The notes: a model not told the origin generated them from the sequence alone. A stretch of DNA of 64,000 nt from Haloferax massiliensis (GCF_001368915.1 NZ_CSTE01000002.1:1062497-1126496); one strand, 5' to 3'. Positions 50,402 through 58,851 are shown, counted from the stretch's first letter. Numbers and translations are program-made.

Positions 50402-50826
50402 GGCGGGTCATCGCGCAGGGAACCTTCGACATCCTCCACCCGGGCCACGTCCACTACCTCTCGGACGCCGCGTCGCTCCGCGACGAACTCCACGTCATCA
50501 TCGCCCGCGGCGAGAACGTGACGCACAAGCCGAAGCCGATTCTCGACGACCGCCAGCGCCGCGACATGGTCGCCGCGCTCGACGTGGTCGACGAGGCGCA
50601 TCTCGGCCACCCGGAGGACATCTTCGTCCCCATCGAGAACATCGACCCCGACGTCATCGTCCTCGGCTACGACCAACACCACGACGAGGAGGGAATCAAA
50701 GCCGCTCTCGACGCCCGCGGCATCGACTGCGAGGTCACGCGCGCGACGCCGCGAGAGCAACGTCACGACGACGAACTGCTCTCGACGGGTCGCATCATCG
50801 ACCGCATCGTCGAGCGGCGCTGCTGA
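50398..50826 (+). CDS. ribL: FAD synthase RibL (cytidylyltransferase family)
   Basis: 142-residue nucleotidyltransferase of the archaeal RibL type, making FAD from FMN and a nucleotide. The nucleotide-binding HxGH motif is in [38 protein letters not shown] and [20 protein letters not shown], with the archaeal RibL-like GYDQ-H, follow; the C-terminal [12 protein letters not shown] is usual. It is the second gene of an overlapping pair with a JAMM protease. Glycerol-3-phosphate cytidylyltransferase is the main alternative, but the archaeal sequence features favour FAD synthase. Confidence 0.88.
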   Translation: MRRVIAQGTFDILHPGHVHYLSDAASLRDELHVIIARGENVTHKPKPILDDRQRRDMVAALDVVDEAHLGHPEDIFVPIENIDPDVIVLGYDQHHDEEGIKAALDARGIDCEVTRATPREQRHDDELLSTGRIIDRIVERRC

Positions 50827-50940
50827 GCGCTCGCCCCGGAAGACGACTCGGACCGCCGACTGGTTTGATTTTCCGACGGCCGACCGCGACGAGCGCGAGC
50901 GTCGTCACTCGGCGGCGAGCGTCGAAAGAGAAGGGATGCG

Positions 50941-51882
50941 TTACTGCGTGGAATTCGTCGCGGTGGAATTCGTTGCAGTGGAGTTCGTCGTGGTGGAGTT
51001 CGTTGCAGTGGAATTCGTCGCGGTGGAATTCGTCGCGGTGGAATTCGTTGCAGTGGAGTTCGTCGTGGTGGAGTTCGCCGCGGTGGAATTCGTCGCAGTG
51101 GAGTTCGCCGCGGTGGAGTTCGTCGCGGTAGAATTCGTCGCGGTCGAGTTCGAGGACGAAGACGACGACTCGCTGTTGGCCGACTGCTGTTCGTCGAGCC
51201 AGTTCTGGTACTCTTCCTGCGAGACGACTTCGACGGTGAAGTACATCTGGGAGTGAGCGACGCCGCAGTACTCAGTACAGTAGCCCTGGTAGGTGCCTTC
51301 CTCGTAGGCGACGGTCTTGATGGTGTTCGTCGAACCCGGCATCGCGTCCTGCTTGAGCGCGAGTTCGGGGACGTGGAATCCATGTATCACGTCCGCTGAG
51401 GTGACCTGGAAGTAGACGGGGCGGTCCGCGGGGATGACGATCTCGTTGCCCGACGAGAAGTTACCTTCCTCGGGGTAGTACATGTTCCAGCCCCACTGGT
51501 AGGCCTCCGCCGTGACGACGACCGGGTCGTCGTCCATGGCGATATCGTTGCCCTGGTGCGTGACGTTCTCGTCGGCCAGCACGCCGTAGGAGGCGACGCC
51601 GACGAAAAGCAGGATAATCGCTGTCGCGATGGTCCACGTGATTTCGAGCCGGCGGTTCTCCTTGGTCGGCAGTGCGCGCTCGCTGTTGCGGAACTTGATG
51701 ACGGTGTAGAGGAGGATGACCTCCACCAGCACGGTGATCGGGATAGCGACGTACAGCAGCTCCCCGTTCAGCTGGTTGATGAGTTCCGACGTGGCAGACG
51801 CCTGCGCGGCGGCGGGGGTGGCAACGAGCGCCATCACGGCCGTCGCGAGCAGGGACGCGAGCGCGAAACGCGTCTTTCTCAT
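50941..51882 (-). CDS. coxB: Cytochrome c oxidase subunit II with Asn-Ser-Thr repeat tail
   Basis: 313-residue copper-binding subunit of a heme-copper terminal oxidase. It has a signal-like N-terminus (residues 1-27), two transmembrane helices (about 43-63 and 83-103) and an extracytoplasmic cupredoxin with the CuA ligands: H167 (VIHGFHVPEL), C202, E204, C206 (YCTEYCGVAH), H210 and M213, plus the aromatic W130-G-W132. From residue about 245 the protein carries 14 tandem NST[AT][AT]-type units, each an N-glycosylation sequon; most relatives lack such a tail. A TATA-like site 29 bases before the ATG is on the minus strand. Other oxidase subunits are not in the window. Confidence 0.93.
   Translation of the reverse strand: MRKTRFALASLLATAVMALVATPAAAQASATSELINQLNGELLYVAIPITVLVEVILLYTVIKFRNSERALPTKENRRLEITWTIATAIILLFVGVASYGVLADENVTHQGNDIAMDDDPVVVTAEAYQWGWNMYYPEEGNFSSGNEIVIPADRPVYFQVTSADVIHGFHVPELALKQDAMPGSTNTIKTVAYEEGTYQGYCTEYCGVAHSQMYFTVEVVSQEEYQNWLDEQQSANSESSSSSSNSTATNSTATNSTAANSTATNSTAANSTTTNSTATNSTATNSTATNSTATNSTTTNSTATNSTATNSTQ
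50944..51150. repeat. 15-bp coding minisatellite in coxB
   Basis: About 14 copies of a 15-base unit (on the plus strand GTCGCGGTGGAATTC and variants with TTGCAGTGGAGTTC or GTCGTGGTGGAGTTC) encode Asn-Ser-Thr-Ala-Thr and similar pentapeptides on the minus strand. Copies are imperfect but in phase, so it is a translated tandem array, not a CRISPR array. The array ends at the coxB stop codon. Confidence 0.9.
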
Positions 51883-51904
51883 GCTGAGCGAGAGTTAGGA
51901 ACAA

Positions 51905-51914
51905 CCGCATAAAT
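51905..51914 (-). promoter_or_regulatory. Probable TATA box of coxB
   Basis: On the minus strand CATTTATGCG is centred about 29 bases before the coxB ATG, consistent with a leaderless transcript. Confidence 0.5.
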
Positions 51915-52002
51915 GCGTACCGACTCTCGGCCCGCCGTTTATCAACCCCTCCCCGCCATATCGCGGGGAGCGGCGCTCGAACGCGGGGCCGAAAAGCGCG
52001 GG

Positions 52003-52011
52003 TCCTAAATA
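52003..52011 (+). promoter_or_regulatory. Probable TATA box of the heme synthase gene
   Basis: TCCTAAATA, preceded by the BRE-like GAAAAGCGCG, is centred about 28 bases before GTG 52036. coxB and this gene are thus divergently transcribed from a 153-base gap. Confidence 0.5.
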
Positions 52012-52035
52012 CGGGACGGTCCAACACGTCCGTAG

Positions 52036-53451
52036 GTGAACTTCGTGGCCACGACGCGCGATTCGAACACGTTCCACGGCCTGCTCGCCGCGACCGCGAT
52101 GGGCGTCTATCTCCTGCTCATCGTCGGCGCGACGACCGCGCTCACGGACGCGACCGCCGCGTGCAGCGCGTGGCCCGCGTGCGGCGACGGCCTTTCGCTC
52201 CCCGCGACGCTCGACGGCTGGGTCGCCCTCGGCCACCGCGTCGCGGCCGTGCTCGTCGGCCTCCTCACGGCCGCCACGCTCGTCTCGGCGTGGCGGACTG
52301 ACACGTCTCGCCGGGTGAGAGCGACCGTCACCGCGTCGGCGGTGCTCTATCCCGCACAGGCCGGTCTCGGCGCGGTCGTCGCCACCGTCGGCGTCGGAGC
52401 CGTGCTGTCGACGCTCCACTTGGTCCTCGGAATGGTCATCTTCGGCGGCCTCGTCGTCGCGCTCGCGTGGACGCTCGAAGCGGCCACCGGCGACCCCGAC
52501 GACGCGCCGGTCGGCACCCCGTCGATGAGCCCCCCGGCCGACGACGGCGAACGACCGCCCGTCCCGACCGAGCCGGTCGCCCGCGCGAAAGCGACGGTCA
52601 ACGCGTACTTCCGGCTCATGAAGCCGCGGCTGATGTGGCTCCTCTGTCTCGTCGCGTCGGCGGCGATGGCGCTCGCCGGCACCGTCTCGCCCGGCCTCAC
52701 CCCAGAGGTCATCGCGGCGACCCTCGGCGGCGGCGTCCTCTCTATCGGCGCGTCCGGCACGTTCAATCACGTCCTCGAACGCGACGTGGACCGCCGGATG
52801 CAACGGACGAGCGACCGGCCGCTCGCGGTCGACCTCGTCCCCGTCCGAAACGCAATCGCGTTCGGCCTGCTCCTGACGGTCGCGTCGGTGGCGCTGTTCG
52901 CGTCCGTCAACTGGCTCGCGGCCGTTCTCGGCGTCGTCGCCATCGCCTTCTACAGCGTGGTCTACACGCTCATCCTGAAGCCCAACACGGTCCAGAACAC
53001 CGTCATCGGCGGCGCGGCCGGCGCGCTCCCGGCGCTCATCGGCTGGGTCGCCGTCACCGGCGACGTCGGCCTCGGCGGTGTCGTCCTCGCCGTGGTCATC
53101 TTCCTGTGGACGCCCGCGCACTTCTACAACCTCGCGCTGGCCTACAAGGACGACTACGCCCGCGGCGGCTTCCCGATGATGCCCGTCGTCCGCGGCGAGA
53201 CCGAGACGCGAAAGCACATCCTCTGGTGGCTCGGCGCGACGCTCGTCGCCGCCGCCGGCCTCGCGGTCATGGACGCCCTCGGGGTCGTCTACCTCGTGAC
53301 GAGCATCCTCTTCGGCGGGGCGTTCCTCTACTTCGTCGTGCGCCTGCACTACGAGCGCGACGACACCGCCGCGTTCCGGGCGTTCCACGCCTCGAACGCC
53401 TATCTCGGGATGCTGCTCCTCGCCATCGTCGTCGACACGCTCGCCATCTGA
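52036..53451 (+). CDS. ctaB: Heme A synthase half-domain fused to heme O synthase (farnesyltransferase)
   Basis: 471-residue membrane protein with a two-part structure. Residues 1-150 look like one half of CtaA/Cox15: four helices with conserved His (FHGLLAATAMGVYLLLIVG, LGHRVAAVLVGLL, STLHLVLGMVIFG), enough for a single heme site. Residues about 175-471 are a full UbiA-type protoheme IX farnesyltransferase: NHVLERDVDRRMQRTSDRPL (first N-x-x-x-D-x-x-x-D) and the second acidic site YKDDYARGGFPMMPVV, with seven or more helices. It makes heme O for the oxidase whose subunit II is divergent next door. The fusion could channel heme. Start GTG 52036. Confidence 0.9.
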   Translation: MNFVATTRDSNTFHGLLAATAMGVYLLLIVGATTALTDATAACSAWPACGDGLSLPATLDGWVALGHRVAAVLVGLLTAATLVSAWRTDTSRRVRATVTASAVLYPAQAGLGAVVATVGVGAVLSTLHLVLGMVIFGGLVVALAWTLEAATGDPDDAPVGTPSMSPPADDGERPPVPTEPVARAKATVNAYFRLMKPRLMWLLCLVASAAMALAGTVSPGLTPEVIAATLGGGVLSIGASGTFNHVLERDVDRRMQRTSDRPLAVDLVPVRNAIAFGLLLTVASVALFASVNWLAAVLGVVAIAFYSVVYTLILKPNTVQNTVIGGAAGALPALIGWVAVTGDVGLGGVVLAVVIFLWTPAHFYNLALAYKDDYARGGFPMMPVVRGETETRKHILWWLGATLVAAAGLAVMDALGVVYLVTSILFGGAFLYFVVRLHYERDDTAAFRAFHASNAYLGMLLLAIVVDTLAI

Positions 53452-53478
53452 GAACCGACTGCGACACCACCCAAACAC

Positions 53479-54135
53479 ATGGCAACCGCATCCGCACTCC
53501 CCCGCCCCTCGCGGGCCAGTCTGCTCCGCGCCGCCTTCGCCGTGAACACGACGCTGATTCTGGCGTTCGTCTACCTACTTTTCACCGACGCGAGCGTCGG
53601 CGCGCCGCGCTACGCCGTTTACGGCGTCGCGTGGGTCATCGTCGGCCTCTGGGTCATGTTCGACACCGACGTCGCGCCCGCCTCGCCCGCGACGAAGCGC
53701 AAGGCGGCCGCCGTCGCGGTCGGCTACTTCGCGCTCCTCGCGGTCGCCGGCGGGCTCGTCACCTCGCCCGTGCCGGGGGGCACGAGCGGCGTCCGCGTCG
53801 CCTTCCTCCCGCCGGGGTGGGGGCCGGCGCTCGTCTACGGCGGCGACCTGTTCAACCTCGTCCTCATGCCGGCGCGCGTGGTCGGCTACGCGGCGCTCGC
53901 GTTCCTCGTCTACGACACGGTCGTCGAGGCGGCGGGCGCGGCCGTCTCCGGCGTCGTCGGCCTCTTTTCCTGCGTCTCGTGTTCGTGGCCCGTCCTCGCG
54001 TCGGTCGCCACGACCGTCTTCGGCGGCGGAACCGCGGTCGCGGCGACCGTGACGACGCTCTCGTACGACCTCTCGACGCTGGTGTTCCTCGTCACCGTCG
54101 TCCTGCTCCGGTGGCGGCCCGGCTTCGGGAAGTAA
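53479..54135 (+). CDS. Polytopic membrane protein with C-x-x-C-S-W-P motif
   Basis: 218-residue protein with about six helices (residues about 17-35, 43-60, 70-92, 110-130, 140-155, 170-195). A conserved-looking FSCVSCSWPVLASVATTVFG is near residue 160 in the loop or start of the fifth or sixth helix. Two cysteines two residues apart next to a Trp-Pro suggest metal or disulfide chemistry, but this is only a suggestion. It begins 28 bases after the heme O synthase gene, so a role in cytochrome oxidase biogenesis is plausible by position. No family is recognised. Confidence 0.75.
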   Translation: MATASALPRPSRASLLRAAFAVNTTLILAFVYLLFTDASVGAPRYAVYGVAWVIVGLWVMFDTDVAPASPATKRKAAAVAVGYFALLAVAGGLVTSPVPGGTSGVRVAFLPPGWGPALVYGGDLFNLVLMPARVVGYAALAFLVYDTVVEAAGAAVSGVVGLFSCVSCSWPVLASVATTVFGGGTAVAATVTTLSYDLSTLVFLVTVVLLRWRPGFGK

Positions 54136-54208
54136 TCACGGTTTGCTCCCGCGGGCGCGTTCACCACCCTCCCTCTCGCTTTTACCCGCTCGGCGTGAAC
54201 GTCCGACC

Positions 54209-54442
54209 ATGACCGAGGTCGAAATCGAGTACTGCGTCCCCTGCGGCTTCCTCGACCGCGCCGAACAGCTCCAGCACGCGCTCCTCGAACAGTTCGGCGA
54301 GCGACTCGACCGCGTGGCGCTCGTCACGGGCGACCACGGCGTCCTCACCGTCACCGTCGACGGCGAGCGCGTCTGGGACAAGTCGGAAGACGAGTTCGAC
54401 CCGGACCTCGTGCTCCGGCGGGTCCGCCCGCACGTCGACTGA
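54209..54442 (+). CDS. SelT/SelW/SelH (Rdx) family selenoprotein-like protein, Cys form
   Basis: 77-residue thioredoxin-like-fold protein. The redox motif C-V-P-C is at residues 8-11 (IEYCVPCGFLDRAEQLQHAL), where animal SelW has Cys-x-x-Sec. The C-terminal LTVTVDGERVWDKSEDEFDP matches the Rdx family. It probably acts in small-molecule or protein thiol redox reactions; the partner is unknown. It starts at ATG 54209. The next gene follows by 12 bases and may share its transcript. Confidence 0.88.
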   Translation: MTEVEIEYCVPCGFLDRAEQLQHALLEQFGERLDRVALVTGDHGVLTVTVDGERVWDKSEDEFDPDLVLRRVRPHVD

Positions 54443-54454
54443 CCGAGGCGAGCC

Positions 54455-54859
54455 GTGAAGTCACTCGAACACGCCGTCGTCGGCGCGGTCGCTGGGACAG
54501 TCGCCGCGCTCGCGCTAGAGCCACCGGGGAGTCTGCCGCTTCTCGTCGCCGGCGCGGTCCTCGTGAGCGTCTTCGTCGACCTCGACCACTTCGTCATCGC
54601 CCGCGTCCAGCGCGGCGACTGGGCGAACCTGCGGCTCGCGGTGACGAATCCGCGGGTCGGCCTCCTCGACCAAGAGCGAGTGTTCGAGGAGTTCGACACC
54701 GAGTTCGACCGCAAGCGACTCCTGAGCCACCACCTCGTCGGCGGCGTCGCGGTCGGCGCGCTCGCGCTCTCGGGACTCGGGTCGCTCGCGGCGTTCCTCG
54801 CGGTCGTGCTCTACGTCCACGTCGTCTGCGACTTCCTGCGAGACCTCGGCATCGCGTGA
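54455..54859 (+). CDS. Probable YdjM/DUF457-type membrane metal-dependent hydrolase
   Basis: 134-residue membrane protein from GTG 54455. Three helices (residues about 5-20, 28-45, 96-125) surround polar motifs DLDHFVIARVQRGDW and LLSHHLVGGVAVGA, which place an Asp-Leu-Asp-His and a Ser-His-His as in the YdjM/DUF457 metal-dependent hydrolases. The family is small and its substrate is not established. It may be cotranscribed with the SelW-like gene. If the motif reading is wrong, it is still a clear three-helix membrane protein. Confidence 0.68.
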   Translation: MKSLEHAVVGAVAGTVAALALEPPGSLPLLVAGAVLVSVFVDLDHFVIARVQRGDWANLRLAVTNPRVGLLDQERVFEEFDTEFDRKRLLSHHLVGGVAVGALALSGLGSLAAFLAVVLYVHVVCDFLRDLGIA

Positions 54860-54910
54860 AAAAGGCCGGAATCGTCCGGGTCGGCGGTTGCGCGCGTTTC
54901 TGACGGCCGT

Positions 54911-55933
54911 TCAGTGGCCCCAGCGCTTGCCGTCTTCGTCGTACCGGGCGTTCGTGATGCGCTCCCACTGGTCGGTCGAGATGTCCACGTCGGCCGCGCC
55001 GACGTTCTCGTCGAGTTGGTCGGTCGTCCGCGCGCCGACGATGGGGACGACCGTCGCCTCGGGGTAGTCCATCAGCCAGCGGAGCGCGACCTGCGCGGGG
55101 CTGGCGTCGACCTCGTCGGCGACGGCGCGAATCTCGTCGAGCACCTTCCAGCCGCGCTCGGAGACGTAGAACCGGTCGAAGCGCTCGTCGAACGACCCGC
55201 GCGCGCCGTCGGGCGCGACGTACTCGGTGGGGTCGTCGGGGTCGGCGCGCTCGTACTTGCCCGTGAGGAAGCCGCCCGCGAGCGGCGAGTACGGACAAAT
55301 CGCGATGTCCTGGTCGCCGCAGACGTCGAGGTAGTCCTTCACGTCCTCGTAGTAGCCCGCGTGGAACAGCGGCTGGGTCACGTCGAAGCGGGCGTAGTCG
55401 TTGACGTCGGACTTCCACAGCGCCTTCGTGAGTTGCCACGACGCCATCGTGGACGCGCCGAGGTAGTTGACCTTCCCCTCCTCGACGAGGCCGTTGAGCG
55501 CCTGCAGCGTCTCCTCGATGGGCGTCTCCTCGTCCCAGCGGTGGATGTAGTAGAGGTCGAGATAGTCGGTGTCGAGGCGGTCGAGCGTGCCCTCGATCTG
55601 GTTGCGGATGTGGGTCCGCGAGAGCCCGCGCCCGTTGGGGTTGTCCTCGTCGAACGGGAAGTACACCTTCGAGGCGAGCACGTAGTCCTCGCGGTCGCGC
55701 TCGGCCAGCCAGTTGCCGATGTACTCCTCCGAGGTCCCGTTCGGATTCCCGTAGACGTTGGCGGTGTCGATGAAGTTCCCGCCGCGCGCTTCGAACGCGT
55801 CGAGGAGTTCGTGGGCCTCCTCCTCGTCGGTCTCCAGGACGCCGCTGCTCTTCCGACCGAATCGCCACGTACCGAAGCACAGTTCCGAGACGCGGGTGCC
55901 GGTCGACCCGAGTCGTCGATAGTCGAGACTCAT
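54911..55933 (-). CDS. Aldo/keto reductase
   Basis: 340-residue AKR-fold NADPH-dependent oxidoreductase. The catalytic tetrad is visible: D56 (GGNFIDTANVYGN), Y61, K89 (YVLASKVYFPF) and H131 (DLYYIHRWD). It is close to the voltage-gated K+ channel beta/Tas-like subgroup (LGSTGTRVSELCFGTW at the N-terminus). Typical substrates are aldehydes and ketones; the exact one is unknown. I start at ATG 55933 (MSLDYRRLGSTG) rather than the ATG 12 bases further upstream. Confidence 0.92.
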   Translation of the reverse strand: MSLDYRRLGSTGTRVSELCFGTWRFGRKSSGVLETDEEEAHELLDAFEARGGNFIDTANVYGNPNGTSEEYIGNWLAERDREDYVLASKVYFPFDEDNPNGRGLSRTHIRNQIEGTLDRLDTDYLDLYYIHRWDEETPIEETLQALNGLVEEGKVNYLGASTMASWQLTKALWKSDVNDYARFDVTQPLFHAGYYEDVKDYLDVCGDQDIAICPYSPLAGGFLTGKYERADPDDPTEYVAPDGARGSFDERFDRFYVSERGWKVLDEIRAVADEVDASPAQVALRWLMDYPEATVVPIVGARTTDQLDENVGAADVDISTDQWERITNARYDEDGKRWGH

Positions 55934-55985
55934 GGTCGAAGCCACGACGGCCGGCGACTAAAGGGTGCGAGTAGCGGCGAGGGAT

Positions 55986-56207
55986 TCAGCTTTGTTCGTC
56001 GGCGTCGGGCGATTCGGCGGGGGCCGTGTCCGCCTCGAACAGGTCGCGCGCGACCGGCCCGCCGCCGAGCGCGAGCGCGAGGAGGAGCACCGCGAACCCA
56101 ACAGTGACGAACCCCTGCGACGGATTCTCGGCGAGCGACGTGGCGTGGAGCGCCGCACCAACTAACGCGAGTACGACGGCGAACCGCTGGAGGACTGCGT
56201 CGTCCAT
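55986..56207 (-). CDS. Small two-helix membrane protein
   Basis: 73-residue protein: helices at residues about 8-26 (RFAVVLALVGAALHATSLAE) and 31-47 (FVTVGFAVLLLALALGGG), and an acidic C-terminus (APAESPDADEQS). It is not recognisable as a known family. The ATG at 56207 is well placed, with the Gfo/Idh gene divergent 79 bases away. Its size and composition resemble small haloarchaeal membrane proteins such as those at 20923-21078 and 60972-61175. Confidence 0.6.
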   Translation of the reverse strand: MDDAVLQRFAVVLALVGAALHATSLAENPSQGFVTVGFAVLLLALALGGGPVARDLFEADTAPAESPDADEQS

Positions 56208-56286
56208 GGCCGACTCACGCCTGCATCCCGGTAATTCCTTGCGACTCGCCCGCACGCTTTTGCGGCTTCCGCGCGACTGATACGGC

Positions 56287-57285
56287 ATGTTCAGAGTCGC
56301 AGGTATCGGCCTCGGAAGCCTCGGCGCGCTGGAGTGCCGCCTCCTCAACGAACTTGAGGGGGTCCGCGTCATCGCCGGCGTCGACCCCGCCGACGAGGTG
56401 CGCGAGCGGTTCGCAGACGAGTTCGACGTTCCGACCTACGAGACGACCGAGGAACTGCTGGACGCCGAGTTCCTCGACGCGGTGACCATCGCCTCGCCGC
56501 ACACGAAGCACTTCGACCAGGCGCTCGCGGCGCTCAACGCCGACCTCCACGTCCACCTCGAAAAGCCGATGGTGACGGACCTCGGTGGCGCGCGGGCGCT
56601 CATCGACCGCGCCGAGGAGCGCGGGCTCACCCTCGCGGTCGGCTACCAGCGCCACTTCGACCCGCGGTTTCACGAACTGCGGCGCGTCGTCGACAGCGGC
56701 CGCATCGGCGACCCGCACATGGTGGTCTGCCACCTCGAACAGGAGTGGATTCGCTGGACGAAAGACGAGTGGCGCGGCGACCCCGCGCTTTCGGGCGGCG
56801 GCCAACTGTACGACTCGGGGTCGCACCTCCTCGACGCGATGCTCTGGGTGACGCGCTCGAAGCCGGTGACGGTCGCCGCGGCGGTCGACCACCGCGGTCA
56901 CGACGTGGACGTGAACTCGGCGCTCGCGGTCGTCCTCGACCGCGACGGCGACCGCCTCACCGCGAGCGTCGGCGTCTCCGGCGACGGACAGAGCGTCCCG
57001 GACCCCGGCGAGTCGCTCCGGGTCATCGGCACCGAGGGGATGGTCGCCTTCGACGGCGAGACCATCGAAGTGACGGAGGGCGGGACGACCTACACGGCCA
57101 CGCCGTCGACCCCCGACTTCGAGGACCTAACCCGGAAGAAGCTCCGGAACTTCGTGGACGCCGCCCGCGACGAGGCCGACCTCGCCATCCCGGCCGAGGA
57201 CGCCCTCCGAGTGACCGCGCTGACCGAGGCGGCCTACGAGTCGGCGACGACGGGCAGGCGGGTCAACGTCGACGGCGACGCCTGA
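56287..57285 (+). CDS. Gfo/Idh/MocA-family oxidoreductase
   Basis: 332-residue NAD(P)-dependent sugar or cyclitol dehydrogenase-like protein. The N-terminal Rossmann motif is GIGLGSLGALECRLLNELEG, then VDPADEVRERFADEFDVPTY; the middle has HVHLEKPMVTDLGGARALID (EKP motif). GGGQLYDSGSHLLDAMLWVT (GGG..D..SH..D) is the substrate-side motif of the family. The C-terminal domain ends with LTEAAYESATTGRRVNVDGD. The substrate is unknown. The next gene downstream, on the opposite strand, is a PQQ-type sugar dehydrogenase 34 bases past its stop. Confidence 0.92.
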   Translation: MFRVAGIGLGSLGALECRLLNELEGVRVIAGVDPADEVRERFADEFDVPTYETTEELLDAEFLDAVTIASPHTKHFDQALAALNADLHVHLEKPMVTDLGGARALIDRAEERGLTLAVGYQRHFDPRFHELRRVVDSGRIGDPHMVVCHLEQEWIRWTKDEWRGDPALSGGGQLYDSGSHLLDAMLWVTRSKPVTVAAAVDHRGHDVDVNSALAVVLDRDGDRLTASVGVSGDGQSVPDPGESLRVIGTEGMVAFDGETIEVTEGGTTYTATPSTPDFEDLTRKKLRNFVDAARDEADLAIPAEDALRVTALTEAAYESATTGRRVNVDGDA

Positions 57286-57318
57286 CGCCCCGGTTCCGAG
57301 TGAAGCGCGGGGCGACGC

Positions 57319-58710
57319 TCACACCGGGGTCAGCCGGTTCAGCGCGCCCGACGAGCCGGTCACAACCCCCCGGTCGCTGGTGCAGACGTACAGTTCACCG
57401 TCGGGGGCGCGGCCGAACGCGAGGACGTTCGTCCCGCCGTCGTCGCGGTCAGCCACGGGGATCTCCGCGATGTCCCACGGCCGCGACTCGCTCGGGCGGG
57501 CGGCGAACAGCCGACCGCCGGACTGCCAGTCGGCGAAGACGTACGCGCCCGACAGCGCCGGAATCGCCTCGCCGCGGTAGACGTGGCCGCCGATGACGGC
57601 CACCCCGGACGGCCCGTCCCCGCTGTGGGGGTACTCCAGCACGGGGTCGATGAGCGGCGCGCCGTCGGGCGTCTCGGTCGGGCAGTCGCCCGCGCGGAAG
57701 CAGTGTGCGCCCTCGCGGACGTTCCAGCCGTAGTTGCCGCCGCGCTCCAAGAGGTTCACCTCCTCCCACGCGCCCTGCCCCACGTCGGCGACGTAGCAGT
57801 CCTCGCCGTCGAACGAGAGCCGCCACGGATTTCTGAGCCCCCACGCGTACTGCTCGTCGCGGCCGTCGGAGCCGACGAGCGGGTTGTCCTCCGGAACCCC
57901 GTAGGGCCGGTCGTCGTCGCCCGAGACGCCGCCGGTCGAGTCCACGTCGATGCGGAGGACGCTCCCGAGGAGGTTCTCGGTCACGTCCTGCCCGTTGCCG
58001 CCCGAAACGGCGTCGTACCAGTCGTCGACGTGGCCGCGGCCCTCGTCGTTCGCGCCGCCCCCGTCGCCCGTGGCGACGTAGAGATAGCCGTCCGGGCCGA
58101 ACGCGACGGCTCCGGCGTTGTGGTTCGACTGGGGTTCGGGGAGTTCGAGCAGCGTCCGCTCGGAGTCGGCCGAGACCGTCGTCGCCCCGGGGTCGACCGT
58201 CAGTTCGCTCAGGACGAACGTGTGGCTGTAGTTCGAGGGCGTCCCCGACCGTTTCGGAGCGCTGTACCGGAGGTAGAGCCGCCCGTTGTCGGCGAACTCG
58301 GAGTGGAAGGCGACGCCGAGGAAGCCGCGCTCGTCGTAGCCGCCGACGTCGACGACACGGTCGGTGATGTCGAGATAGGGTTCGTTTCGCAGTCCCGCGT
58401 CGTCGTGGAGCCACATCCGACCGGGCTGGTCGACGACGAACCGTCGGCTCCCGCCGAACGCCTCGGGGATGGCCACGTCGACCGGCGAGGCGAATCCGGT
58501 CGCCACCGTCTCGTAGGCGACTTCGAGGCCCGCGAGCGAGCCGTCGCCCCCGGTGTCCGCGGTCACAGTCGAGCCGTCGGTCTCGTCGGTCGTCGCGTCG
58601 CCAGTCGTTCCGCCGGCGTCGTCGTCGGTCGGGGTGCTCGCACAACCCGCGAGGCCGCCGAGGAGGGCCGCGCCGGTCGCGGCGAGAAAGTCGCGTCGGG
58701 AACCGTTCAT
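57319..58710 (-). CDS. Exported PQQ-dependent-type sugar (aldose) dehydrogenase, Tat lipoprotein
   Basis: 463 residues from ATG 58710. The N-terminus is a twin-arginine signal with a lipobox (SRRDFLAATGAALLGGLAGC), so it is exported folded and lipid-anchored. The main domain is the six-bladed glucose/sorbosone dehydrogenase propeller: ETVATGFASPVDVAIPEAFG, YDERGFLGVAFHSEFADNGR, DGYLYVATGDGGGANDEGRG and VYRGEAIPALSGAYVFADWQ. A Thr/Asp/Gly linker separates lipid and domain. Homologues oxidise aldoses with a PQQ cofactor; whether the host makes PQQ is not visible. The Tat system component TatA lies at 37474-37749. Confidence 0.88.
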   Translation of the reverse strand: MNGSRRDFLAATGAALLGGLAGCASTPTDDDAGGTTGDATTDETDGSTVTADTGGDGSLAGLEVAYETVATGFASPVDVAIPEAFGGSRRFVVDQPGRMWLHDDAGLRNEPYLDITDRVVDVGGYDERGFLGVAFHSEFADNGRLYLRYSAPKRSGTPSNYSHTFVLSELTVDPGATTVSADSERTLLELPEPQSNHNAGAVAFGPDGYLYVATGDGGGANDEGRGHVDDWYDAVSGGNGQDVTENLLGSVLRIDVDSTGGVSGDDDRPYGVPEDNPLVGSDGRDEQYAWGLRNPWRLSFDGEDCYVADVGQGAWEEVNLLERGGNYGWNVREGAHCFRAGDCPTETPDGAPLIDPVLEYPHSGDGPSGVAVIGGHVYRGEAIPALSGAYVFADWQSGGRLFAARPSESRPWDIAEIPVADRDDGGTNVLAFGRAPDGELYVCTSDRGVVTGSSGALNRLTPV

Positions 58711-58851
58711 GTCAACCAAGTGCGGCGCAAGCGGAGTAAGGCTTGCTACGGTTGAGCGGGCTATGCGTTCTCGCGCTCCCGCCCGCTCCGCGACTCGAAC
58801 CGAGCGGCGATTCCGAATCCCTTACCACCCGATAGTGACGACGGGTACGAC

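Noticed and set aside
50944-51150. Repeats that look like a CRISPR array
   Set aside because: There are no unique spacers: the repeat is continuous, has a 15-base period and is translated in phase as the coxB tail.
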